Source of the DNA: Mycocentrospora acerina
Taxonomy: Eukaryota; Ascomycota; Dothideomycetes; Pleosporales
DNA length: 64,000 nt
NCBI GenBank assembly: GCA_022701365.1
Contig: JAKUHH010000236.1
Span: 207,126 to 271,125 of the forward strand
Direction of reading: 5' to 3'
Under the pieces are notes generated by a model, which saw only the letters and a program-made list of their open reading frames with translations, did no database searches and had not been told where the DNA came from. The position numbers and the translations under genes were made by a program. Below are positions 20,385-30,066 of the stretch, in pieces. Within the stretch, counting starts at the first letter, position 1. Each line of letters opens with the position of its first letter.

Positions 20385-21533
20385 ATGCCAAAAGACAAGC
20401 GAAAGCGCACCTCGGGCGCCCCCGATGCCACGCCCTACGCAAAGCCGTCGTCCAAAGCCGCTGCCGCGCACTCGATCTTCAAAATGGACAAAGACCTTGG
20501 CCAGCATATCCTCAAGAACCCCGGTGTCGCCAGCGCAATCGTGCAAAAAGCGCACCTGAAGCAATCCGACCATGTCCTCGAAGTCGGTCCCGGAACCGGC
20601 AATCTGACAGTCCTGATCCTCAAGGCCGCCAAAGCAGTCACGGCTGTCGAAATGGATCCCCGAATGGCCGCCGAATTGACCAAGCGAGTCCAAGGCACCC
20701 CCGAAGGCAAGCGCCTCAAGGTCATGCTGGGCGACGTGATCAAAACCGAGCTGCCCCGCTTCGACGTCTGCATTTCCAACACGCCGTACCAGATTTCTTC
20801 GCCCCTGGTCTTCAAGCTGCTGTCCCTGCCCAACCCCCCACGCAGCTGCATCCTCATGTTCCAGCGCGAATTCGCTATGCGCCTCTTCGCCAAGCCCGGC
20901 GAGAAGCTCTACTCTCGCCTGTCCGTGAACGTGCAGATGTGGGCCAAAGTCAGCCACATCATGAAAGTCGGACGCAACAACTTCAACCCCCCGCCGCTCG
21001 TGGAGAGCAACGTCGTACGCATCGAGCCCAAGTTCCCACGCCCGCAGATTGCATATGACGAATGGGACGGACTACTCCGCATCGCCTTTGTACGCAAGAA
21101 CAGAACGCTCCGCGCATCTTTCCTCGGCACCGCAGCCGTCCTGGAGCTCCTGACAAGCAATTACCGCCTCTTCTGCGCACAAAACGACATTGCCCTCGAC
21201 GATACACCGCTCGACCCCTCCGCCGCGGAGCCAGAAACCATGGACCTCGACGCCCCTGAGGCAGACGACGACGACGACTTCAAGGGCTTCTCCGACCCAG
21301 ATGACCCCGACGACGAACTCCCCGACTTCTTCAAGCAGCTGCAAGCCTCGAAGAAGGTCAACGGCGCGAATCGCAAGAAGAAGGGCAGAGTGAGCGAACT
21401 GGTGAGAGAAAAAGTCAGGAAGGTGCTCGAGGACGAGACGAAGCTGGCCGATAAGCGAGCGCGAGTATGTGACGAAGGTGACTTTTTGAAGCTACTCTAT
21501 GCGTTTAACCAAGAGGGTATCCATTTCAGCTAG
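20385..21533 (+). CDS. DIM1: 18S rRNA dimethyladenosine transferase Dim1
   Basis: Single exon, 382 residues, start in a CCAAAATGCC context. The protein belongs to the KsgA/Dim1 family. It methylates two adjacent adenines near the 3' end of 18S rRNA using S-adenosylmethionine, and it is needed for pre-rRNA processing in the nucleolus. Visible signatures are DLGQHILKNP, the SAM site LEVGPGTGNLT, the acidic motif VEMDPR, and the catalytic ISNTPYQISSPL. The fungal C-terminal part is present up to the final FLKLLYAFNQEGIHFS. Between about residues 285 and 315 there is an insertion rich in Asp (a run of four acidic Asp residues near DDDDDFKGF) that is longer than in yeast and probably disordered. 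The N-terminus is Lys/Arg-rich, as expected for a nucleolar protein. It is divergent from APN1 and convergent with HIS7. Confidence 0.96.
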   Translation: MPKDKRKRTSGAPDATPYAKPSSKAAAAHSIFKMDKDLGQHILKNPGVASAIVQKAHLKQSDHVLEVGPGTGNLTVLILKAAKAVTAVEMDPRMAAELTKRVQGTPEGKRLKVMLGDVIKTELPRFDVCISNTPYQISSPLVFKLLSLPNPPRSCILMFQREFAMRLFAKPGEKLYSRLSVNVQMWAKVSHIMKVGRNNFNPPPLVESNVVRIEPKFPRPQIAYDEWDGLLRIAFVRKNRTLRASFLGTAAVLELLTSNYRLFCAQNDIALDDTPLDPSAAEPETMDLDAPEADDDDDFKGFSDPDDPDDELPDFFKQLQASKKVNGANRKKKGRVSELVREKVRKVLEDETKLADKRARVCDEGDFLKLLYAFNQEGIHFS

Positions 21534-21862
21534 AGGAGGAGGAGGAGGAAATAGAGTACTGAAGTGGATTACTTGCATTCTAGGCGTTTTTTTCCATTCT
21601 TTTTCTTCTTCTTCTTGGAAGGCAGACGGAGGGCATGTCACGAAAGAGCATGGGCAGGCGTTTTGTAAATGGAGAGGGATTTTTTTTATACCAAAAAAGC
21701 ACGGCGTTTGAATGTTGACGAGGAAAAGAGGTAGATGGATGCAAGAGATTTTGTATGACATGGCCAATTCTTATTACTAAAAGAAACACATATACCGCTC
21801 AATCCAATCCAATCCAGTCCAATCTAATCTAATCTATTTACTCCAAGGTTCCCTCTCCCATT
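21534..21862. other. convergent 3' spacer DIM1 / HIS7 with short CCAAT/TCTAA repeats
   Basis: About 330 bp of 3' flanks. It contains T-rich tracts and, around 21799-21836, a degenerate pentamer array (CCAAT units passing into TCTAA units). No gene is supported. Confidence 0.5.
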
Positions 21863-23594
21863 CTAGATGTCCGCATCAAACGGCCTGACTATCTGGCCCT
21901 TTTCTTGCAACCACTCCTTCACCTGTCGAACTGTGTACTCACCCCTGTGGAACATGCCCGCGCCCAATGCCGCATCCGTCTTGGTCTCTGCAAACACCTG
22001 CTCAAAATGTCCCGGGTTGCCAGCTCCGCTGCTGGCAATGACGGGGATCTTGATGGCAGCTTTGACGTCGTTGATAAGCTCGAGGTCAAACCCGTTATTG
22101 CTTCCGTCCTTGTCAATGCAGTTGAGGAGAATCTCGCCGGCGCCCATGGCTTCCACGGCCTTAACGAGCTGGCGCACATCACAGTCGCGACCCTCGCGCC
22201 CGCCTTTGATAGTGCATTGGTACCAGCAGTATTCCTCGCCATTGGGGCCGGGGGTCGCGGTTTTGATGGTGTGGTGGGGTGTGGCGTCGGGGGAGGAAAC
22301 GTAGATGCGCTTTGGGTCGACGCTGATGACGACTGCCTGAGTGCCGTACGCGGAGGAAATGGATTCAATGGCCGTGGTGCCTGAGAGCTTCTTCCCCCGC
22401 GCATAGTATTCCTCGGCGGCGATGACGGCGTCGGAGCCAATGCTTACCTTGTCGGCGCCGGACTTGAAGTACATGGTGGCGATGTCGAGGGCGGAGATGT
22501 TGGTTCCGTCTGTGTCAACGGTGTCGCGGATGCCGCCTCCGATTGTCAGGGGGACGAAGACGGTTTCGCTGGTTCGGCGCAGGATCTCGAGCATGGGGGT
22601 GTCTGCAACAGGGCAGTTGCGGAAGGATGTGATGTTGAGAAACGTGACTTCGTCGGCGCCCTGCTCGTAGTACTTCTTTGCCATGTCGACGGGCTTTCCT
22701 AGATTGCGGACAGCATTGCCCTCACCCTCGCCCTCGCCCTCCTTCTCCCGCACATCGTACTTGTCGCCCTTTGTGACTACAAGGTCGCCCTGGTCGTTTG
22801 TGCGCACGTCGAGACATGCGATGACGCGCCTGGTCAGACCCTCTTTTGTCGCCGATGCCGAGGGTGTCTGTGGCAGCTTCTCGGACCGCCTCCCGTCCAG
22901 GAAGGCCTTGAGGACGCGCAAACCTGCAGCGCCACTCTTCTCGGGGTGGAACTGGGTTGCGAAGATGTTGTCCTTGGCTACTGCGCCGACAAACTCCTCG
23001 TCGCCATAGCGCGCCGTGGCAACAGCCCATCCGTCCTTTTCCAGCTTGCCCTCCTCGTACAGTGCGGCATACGAGTGGACATAGTAGTACTTTGCGTCTG
23101 GGGTTATCCCGTACAGTGACTCATCGGAGACCTGTCCTGGCCGCGACGTGTTGGCGCTGTTCCATCCAATGTGCGGCACGCTCTTGTCCGTGTCCTGGAA
23201 CTTGCGCAGGCGCAGGGGAATCACGCCCAGTCCTTTGATCTGTGCATCTTCCTCGGAGCCCTCAAAAAGCGCCTGGATGCCGACACAGATGCCCATGAAC
23301 GGCTTGCCGGCCCTGATGTGTTCGCGGATGGGCTCCGTGTAGCCGGCCTTGTCGAGCTGCGACAGACAGTGGCCGAAGTGGCCGACACCGGGGATGATGA
23401 GTTTCTAGGCGCCGAGCTACATCAGCACGCGTCCACGGGAATGCAAGTGCTCGGGCAGCGAGGGGCCGTACATCTGCAGCAGGCACGTCGGCGGGCGACT
23501 TGACCCACGCGACCGTGTAGCCGACCTTCTCGATGGCATTGACGAGCGAGCGGACGTTGCCCGCCACGTAGTCGAGCAGGTGAACGGTTGGCAT
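21863..23594 (-). CDS. HIS7: imidazole glycerol phosphate synthase, fused HisH-HisF
   Basis: Two exons on the minus strand: 23594-23472 and 23404-21863, with a 67-bp intron, coding for 554 residues. The start MPTVHLLDYVAGNVRSL is the usual one; an in-frame ATG 54 bp upstream adds no family sequence. The N-terminal glutaminase domain has the nucleophile Cys81 in MGICVGIQ and the His194/Glu196 pair in FATQFHPEKSG. The C-terminal cyclase is a TIM barrel that begins near residue 228 (RRVIACLDVR) and includes ADEVTFLNITSFR, PLTIGGGIRD and VISVDPKR. The enzyme makes imidazole glycerol phosphate and AICAR from PRFAR and glutamine in histidine synthesis, in the cytosol. A consensus TGACTCA site lies 61 bp before the start. 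It diverges from IMP3. Confidence 0.96.
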
Positions 23595-23901
23595 GGCGAA
23601 GAATGTGTGTGACTGGGAGACGGGGCGAGAGGCGCGAGAGAAAAACACAGCTCTTGACTCAGGCCTGGGAAATCCTGGGCCCGGCCGTCATTGGAGGGGC
23701 AGCGCAGCGTGGTGACGGCAGTACTAGCTCCCTTCTGCTAGCGCGCTGCGGAAAATGTTCGGAGCTTCAACTTTTTGAACATGCACGCCTCGGCCAGCCA
23801 GCCAGCCATTCCTCTCCACACCCGCCCCGGCACAGCTGCACGCGCCGCACCCCTTGCCCACCTCGACAGTACCCTGCCGCGACTCGCATTCCACCGCCAG
23901 A
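23595..23901. promoter_or_regulatory. divergent promoter HIS7 / IMP3
   Basis: A 307-bp spacer between two start codons. It contains the TGACTCA site described separately and C-rich sequence on the IMP3 side. Both genes must be driven from here. Confidence 0.6.
23655..23661. promoter_or_regulatory. Gcn4/Cpc1-type binding site TGACTCA
   Basis: Perfect match to the TGACTCA element bound by Gcn4 in yeast and CPC1/CpcA in filamentous fungi. It lies 61 bp upstream of the HIS7 start and about 240 bp from IMP3. Histidine genes are classical targets of general amino acid control, so function on HIS7 is likely; this is inference from motif and position. Confidence 0.65.
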
Positions 23902-24573
23902 ATGGTGCGCAAGCTCAAGCACCATGAGCAAAAGCTGCTCAAGAAGGTAGGCACGCCGCCCTGGCACGCCATTGCGTATGCATACTGACCGCCCAGGTCG
24001 ACTTCAACACGTTCAAGTCTGATGCCGACCACCGCGAAGCCTCGGTCATGCGCCGCTACGCCATCCAGGGCCGTGACGATTACCGCAAGTACAACCAGCT
24101 GTGCGGCTCCCTGCGCCAACTCGCACATCGCCTCGCCAACCTCGACCCCTCAGACCCCTTCCGTCGCAAGCACGAGGATCTGCTGCTCGAGAAGATGTTC
24201 GACATGGGCATTCTGGGCACTGGCGGAGGAGGCCGCGGCAAGCTGAGCGATGTCGAGCACAAGCTTACCGTGAGCGCCTTTGCGAGGCGAAGGCTGCCCG
24301 TCGTCATGACCAGGCTGAGGATGGCCGATCACATTCAAGGAGCGATCAAGATGATTGAGCAGGGGCACGTGAGGGTGGGAACAGACGTTGTCACAGACCC
24401 GGCGTATCTTGTCACGAGGTGAGTTGTGCTCTGTGTGGTGGATAGGCGAAGCGAGTGCTGACGACTCCAGGAACATGGAGGACTTTGTGACCTGGGTGGA
24501 CTCTTCCAAGATCAAGAGGAACATTATGAAGTACCGCGACAAGCTGGACGACTTCGAGCTGGAGGCTATATAA
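23902..24573 (+). CDS. IMP3: U3 snoRNP protein Imp3
   Basis: Three exons: 23902-23946, 23997-24418 and 24471-24573, giving 189 residues. The first exon codes only MVRKLKHHEQKLLKK. The product matches Imp3, a small subunit processome component. It binds U3 snoRNA and helps pair it with the pre-18S rRNA in the nucleolus. Diagnostic parts are KVDFNTFKSD, REASVMRRYAIQGRDDYRKY, and an S4-like RNA-binding domain at about residues 105-170 containing RRLPVVMTRLRMAD and GHVRVGTDVVTDPAYLVTR. The C-terminus NIMKYRDKLDDFEL is also conserved. Length is nearly that of yeast Imp3 (183). A Gly run (LGTGGGGRGK) lies near residue 85. Both introns (50 and 52 bp) are canonical. Confidence 0.95.
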
Positions 24574-25624
24574 ACGAAGCCCCATCAACGAGGCACTGGG
24601 AGGCGTTATGGTTATTTCGGCATTGGCAGGCGTTTGGACTTGACTGATATCACAGCACTCAACAATCAGCAGCGAGGCGGGGCGAGGCGAGACCAGATGA
24701 GACGAGGGAAGATGAAAGCCGTGGTTAGTTTTCCAGAAGAGGAAAGGTCGTGGGGATGGTTCTGAATACAGACACCAGATTGCCATTGCGGGCTGGTATA
24801 GGCAATAACAGATAGTGTCAGGAATGTATATCCACCCAACGATACCAGACCATTGCAGCTCCAAGATTGCGATGCAGGCATCTACTGCGCAGTGTTGACT
24901 TGGCCATCTGTCTTCTCCCAACAGTTCCTCTCGGACGCCTGTACTTTCGTATGCGCTTACGTCAGGGCCTCACACAATGCATCTGCCAAACTCCAGGCAG
25001 CACTTTGTGAACCTTGTGGGAGCGCAGCTTCCTATCATATAATGTGAAGGCGTGCTGCGCCACACTTTGGAAACACGGGTCTAAGCCTATTTGAGTAAAA
25101 GTTGCGAGAATTTTTGAAAACCACCAAACACAATCACCCAGGAGTATGGCTCTGCCATTTCAGAACATGCACTGCATGTTATCGTTATCGGATTCGCTAC
25201 CTCCCTATAGGCTCACCGTCTGCTCTTCTGTCCTGCGTACACTGTCCACAGGCTCCGATCGCGTGTTCCTTCCACACTTTGGCCTCCGATTCGCTGGATA
25301 GCAGCGCCTGGGACTACGTCAATCTTACAAGCAATCCGGCGTGCCTAGGCTATTGTTCCGTGGGTTTCGACTTTGGACAAAGGGCTAGAGAGCTGAAGCA
25401 GTTTAACTGCAACGTGGTGATAGCATAGGTTTCTGGTAGCTGTAGGCCCTGGAGGCGGAGTGCTTGAGTCCCTCTAATTACGATCAAAATCACTTCTCGA
25501 AGAGACTCTCATCAGAAGCAGCAGCACAGGCTTCCAGACTGTTTATTGTTGTTGCATTGATCTAGTGCTACGCTTCTGTTACGTCTGCTCTGCTTTTACC
25601 TCTTCTGGACATCTGACAGCAGAC
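24574..25624. other. spacer between IMP3 and a Zn2Cys6 gene
   Basis: About 1.05 kb: the 3' flank of IMP3 followed by the upstream region of the factor at 25625. ORFs of 60-170 codons are present on both strands but lack any domain or compositional sign of coding. No RNA gene recognised. Confidence 0.4.
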
Positions 25625-27955
25625 ATGGTCTACACGGGCAAGCCCAGTCGCGGGTGTGGCATGTGCAAGAGTCGCAGAATCAAGGTATGTTTCTGCGTTT
25701 TCGCAAAGTCTACCGGATTGTCTGCAGCGGCGTCACTTCGCCCTCTGGGCTGCTTGAGCTCTGCCATTGTTGATCATACTACGTCAGCAGATTGGGCTTA
25801 GTACTCGTTTGCTAACCTGTACAGTGTGATGAGAAGCGGCCAACATGTGGGAATTGCAAAAAGTCCGGGCGTGCGTGTCCCGGGTATCCAGATGAATTCG
25901 ACCTGGTTTTCCGAGACGAGAATAAAGCAATGGCACGTAAGGCGAGAAAGGTCTCGGCACCGATGCATTCGCCTCCCAGATGTAGTACAATCGCGTTCAG
26001 CCCGCACGTGTTCCCGCTTCCGTGAGTCCCACTTCAATTCACTCTTCCAATCCGAATACACAAAGCGTGTGGGGCCTAAATATAAGCTTCACCAAGCAAT
26101 GGCTTGCCGTTGCATTGGTACAGAGGAGGTTTTCCGATCCTGGAGTGCAATGACCCACATTGCTTTGCTTTGCTTTGCATGTGAAAGTGTCACGAACCAC
26201 CGCTAACCGAAACAGAACGCCATGTCCGAGCTTCGAGACTACACCTGACACAAGCCCATTCCAGGTGGGGGCACCTCTATCCCAGACGTTGCTAGATGAT
26301 GTAGAAGAGGACGGGCAACTAATCACCTTTCCCTCATACTCGACGCCACCACAATATGAGTCGTTCCAAGACTTCCTCTGGACCATTGAGCAAGCGCTCC
26401 CACCGACCATTATTCTGGCCCCGGAATCCGAAGCCATTCCGTTCTTCTTCAAAAACTTCATCACACTACCCCAGCAAGCCGAGAGTACGCGAGGGTATCT
26501 GGAATACCTAGTACCGTTGTACAATCGAGCACGTCCCAATTCCGTCTTGCATATGGCCACAAGTGCTGTGGCACTTGCAACATGTGGTCAATACCCCGGC
26601 AGACAGAGCTTGCTTCGTGAAGCAGTTTCTACGTACGGCAAAGCTCTGAAGAAGCTAAACGTAGATATTCAAGACCCAACAACATCAAAATCCAATGAGA
26701 CGGTCCTTGCTGTGCTCATGTTCTCCCTATATGAAGTAAGCTTTTCACTTATATTTGCAGACGTATAATAGTTTACACATCCGTTTTCCGGGCTATGAAG
26801 CTGAAGCTGAAGCTGACTGGATGTAGACTATAATGTCAACAGACGACAAGATAACCGCATGGGGCAATCATGTGGACGGTGCTGTAGCACTAACAAGACT
26901 ACGTGGTACCGATCAGTTCAACGATCCAATGTCTCTTGCAATGTTTCGTGCAGTACGGACAATGATGGTACGTTTTTCCCCTCGGTATCCCCTCTCTGTG
27001 GTCCAGAGTCTTGCTAAAATTGCCCAGATCACAAGTTGTGTCCAACGCTCCAAACCCATCGAGGCATTCCCTGGCACTGAAGGCTGGATAGAACCCTTTG
27101 GAAACCTCAACGCCGCAAACCGCCTCACCCTAATATGCATCGACCTCCCCAATCTGCGCGCGCGTGCCAACCACCTAACCAACACACCACACAACCCCAC
27201 ACAGGAGTCGGAAGCCAAGCAAATCCTCGACTTTGCCCACATGGTCGACGGCAACCTCGAGGAATGGTACCGCACCCTGCCACCCGAATGGAAACATTGC
27301 ATCATCGGCGTGGTGAGTGAGATGCCCGCCGCAACCGAAGACATCACACTTGTTGAAAAGTGGCCTGGGGAACAGCACGTGTACCACGATGTGCCACTTG
27401 CGAGCATCATGAACGACTACCGCGTGTGTCGTATCTTCTGCCGCCGAGTGATTATGGCGTGCGTGACATGGCTGAGCATCGGGGACACAGATGACTGGCA
27501 GGATGGCGATGACGCGTACGGGAAGAGCATGTACATTATCCAGCAGATGGTGGACGAAATAAGTGCATGCGTGCCGTTTCACATGAGCTATGAATTGCAG
27601 CCAATGGCCAAGGAGATGGGTCAGGAGCAGAATGGTACGTTCTCTCTTCTCTTTTATCTTTTTTTCTCTCCCATCTCCTCCTCTTCTTTCCCTTCGTTCT
27701 GTCTACTTGATTGTAGACCCCCCAACAAGATGCGAATATAATACTGACCAAGTGACAGCTGCCGAGGCTTTTGGCGGATACTCCCTCGTATGGCCATTAT
27801 ACATTGCTGCCAACGCGGAGACGGTGCCACAATTACAAAGAGACTGGCTCTTTGGCCGACTATCGCTTATCGGGACACAATTTGGACTGAGTAGTGCACA
27901 GGTACTTGTCTTAGCCAGACGACACGTGCTTACATGTGGACCGATGTTTCCTTGA
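25625..27955 (+). CDS. Zn2Cys6 transcription factor with DUF3468-type C-terminal region
   Basis: Six exons by my reading: 25625-25684, 25825-26021, 26216-26735, 26827-26967, 27028-27634 and 27759-27955, giving 573 residues. Each junction is GT-AG and keeps one frame. The zinc cluster is split by intron 1 after SRRIK: the first half is CGMCKSRRIK, and the second begins CDEKRPTCGNCKKSGRACPG. It is followed by YPDEFDLVFRDENKAM, which is typical of the family carrying the fungal TF domain DUF3468. The middle has LMFSLYE joined to TIMSTDDKITAWGNHVDGAVAL, a hallmark block, and later FRAVRTMM joined to ITSCVQRSKPIEAF. The C-terminus ends WPLYIAANAETVPQLQRDWLFGRL-like. It is probably a nuclear regulator with unknown targets. 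Intron 2 (194 bp) and intron 5 (124 bp) are longer than normal, so these joins are the least certain. Confidence 0.85.
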
Positions 27956-28527
27956 GAGAATAAAAGAGTAAAAGTGCGTGGGAGTCTGAATGTGTCGACG
28001 TTTCGGTTACAGAAGTGTGTTGGGAGAGTTGGGTGGATTTAATATTTCGTGTTGATGATGACTTTTATGTGTTTTGCAGGTTTTGCCTTGCACGGTGACT
28101 TGCAAATCAGCAAAAGCAGGCGTGGAGTTTGAGTGTTGTGCCAGCAGATACCTATACCGCTGTTTTATTCAACTATGGCAGCCATCTTTTCTAATGAAAT
28201 TCATTGTAATGCGGTTGTGGATGGAATATTGTCTCTCACTTACCTTGACCTTGACCTTGACCTTGACCTTCACTTTGCTTCCTGATCCGTCTCCCTCCCT
28301 CTAGATATCAAGACTTCACTCTCACCGGGTGGGTGTCGTCGATGTGAATGTGAGAGTGAGAACAAGGCACGACCCCGCTTGCAGTAGTATATAACCCCGG
28401 ATTGATTTTGCTACTTCCTCCATCTCTTCTTCTTGTCACCATAGCGACCTTGCAGCAGACACACATACACACACACAATCTCTCTCTCTCTATTTCCATC
28501 AAACAACACAACACAACACCACTCACC
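27956..28527. other. spacer with a CCTTGA hexamer array
   Basis: About 570 bp. A short tandem array of TTGACC units (about 28240-28272) and CT-rich and CA-rich tracts occur just before the small gene at 28528. No gene is supported. Confidence 0.5.
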
Positions 28528-29202
28528 ATGTCCGACACGGAGCCAAAGACCACACCAGCGAACAAAACCGGCGCCAGCGGAGCAGCATGGTCTGACGCCG
28601 AAAAAGTTCGTCTCCTACCACCTATACATGTACACTGAAGTTGAGCATATGAACAACAACACTAACCACCTATCACCCTTCCCTGCAGATTGCGTACCTC
28701 ATTGTACTCTGTGAGCATGAAGGAAAAGTCGAGGCTAGGATTGGGGTATGTACTTTTCTTTCTTTCTGTAGAGCACTTACTTACCTGTTTCCTCTTGTGG
28801 TAGAATGCGCCCATCCCGCATGGCCGGTCGATTGTGTCGTGCAAGAAGCTGCTGTGGCGGTTGAAGGAGAAGTACAAGGGTGATATTGAGAATATTAGGG
28901 CGGGGTTGCCGGTTGTGGTGGCTGGGGGTGGAGGTAGTGGTAGTGGTAGTGGTGTTGGTGAGGGGGAGGGTGGCGAGGAAGGCGAGAAGACAAAGAAGAA
29001 AAAGAGTGCGAAGACGCCGAGGAAGAGGAAGGGAAAGGTGGATGAGGAGGGTGGAGGTGGAGAGGGAGAGGGAGAGGGAGAGGGAGAGGGAGAGGAGGTG
29101 GATGAGGGAAGCCCGAAGAAGAAGAGGGGCGGGGGCAAGGCAAAGGAGGTGAAGAGTGAGGCTATTGTCAAGGAAGAGGAAGAAGTTGAGGTCAAGGTTT
29201 AA
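28528..29202 (+). CDS. small charged protein, unrecognised (Myb/SANT-like N-terminus possible)
   Basis: Three exons: 28528-28605, 28689-28745 and 28804-29202, giving 177 residues. I do not recognise a named family. Residues about 20-75 (WSDAEKIAYLIVLCEHEGKV, then IPHGRSIVSCKKLLWRLKEK) look like a short helical domain, similar in rhythm to fungal Myb/SANT-like segments: an early Trp, a central LCEHEGKV helix and a terminal WRLKEKY helix. The rest is low complexity: Gly/Ser, then KKKKS and PRKRKGK basic patches, a run of Gly-Glu pairs coded by a GAGAGG hexamer array (about 29060-29096), then KKKRGGGK and an acidic tail. The composition suggests a nuclear chromatin or nucleic-acid binding protein. 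The first intron uses the less common donor GTTCGT. Function is unknown. Confidence 0.7.
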
Positions 29203-30066
29203 GGAGAGTGAGAGAGTGGCTCTGGGTTGGGGAACTGGCTGCTTGGCTTCTTTCTTTCCTGTCTCCCTTGAGTGGAAGATGGGGGTTCCTGAACGCTTGT
29301 GCGGCGTTTTGAAGAAATCACTGGAGCTCATGGCTCAGTATCTTGAAGGAAAGTCGGTATTGAGCAATTGACGGCTTTTAAAATGTGGTTGGCAAAGATA
29401 CAATTTTTGATTGTCTAACGTAGTGGCAGAGCTGAAAGTTCCCTATTGGTTCCAGCAAGACTCAATTTGAGGCTGTGGGAGATTTGTGGAATTGCCATTT
29501 TACCATGACACATCTGTGCAACTACACATAACAACGCATTGCACACCTGAGGCTTTGTATTCGTTGAGAGCCGTGGAACATTCTGCTGATTGACGAGACG
29601 TGGATGCTGAGGCTCGCTGGGAGATGCGGCGGAGGAGGGCGGCGGAGGTGAACAGGGGCCGTCTGGTGGACAGTGCAGGGCAGATGGACGCAGGGCTTCG
29701 ATGAGCCGCCTCAGCACGCAGCGTCTTCAAAGGCCTTGTTCCTTTGTGCCCTTGTTCCCACGCCGTCCCCTGCGTATTTGCCTGCGCGAGCCGTTGCCTC
29801 TGGAACCGCACAAGAGTCGCCGCGCCCACACGAGACCGCCTTGCTCTGGCATGCTGTTTGGCCGGTACTCACTCGCCGCCTGCAAAAGATCCTTCTGCTC
29901 GACGCCCTCGTCTGCACGCGCGCCCCGTCCTGCATTGCTCCTCGCCTGCAGCGCACACACACGCACTCGCACACACACACGCCCGCCGCTGTACCTCCAG
30001 CCCTCGTCCAGCGCCACCGCCCTCTGCAAGCGCCTGCACAGCGCGTCCGCCTCGCCTGCTCCGCCC
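29203..30066. other. spacer upstream of NMA111
   Basis: About 860 bp. The right part (29701-30066) is open in the NMA111 frame from an ATG at 29701 and is C-rich, so it is either 5' UTR or an N-terminal extension. The left part is the 3' flank of the small charged protein gene. No separate gene is supported. Confidence 0.45.

Noticed and set aside
24412..24921. 169-codon minus ORF after IMP3
   Set aside because: Overlaps the IMP3 last exon in antisense and shows no domain.
28662..29331. Ser/Pro- and Leu-rich minus-strand ORFs opposite the small charged protein
   Set aside because: Antisense reading of the GAG/GGA-rich exon; explained by the plus-strand gene, which has proper introns.
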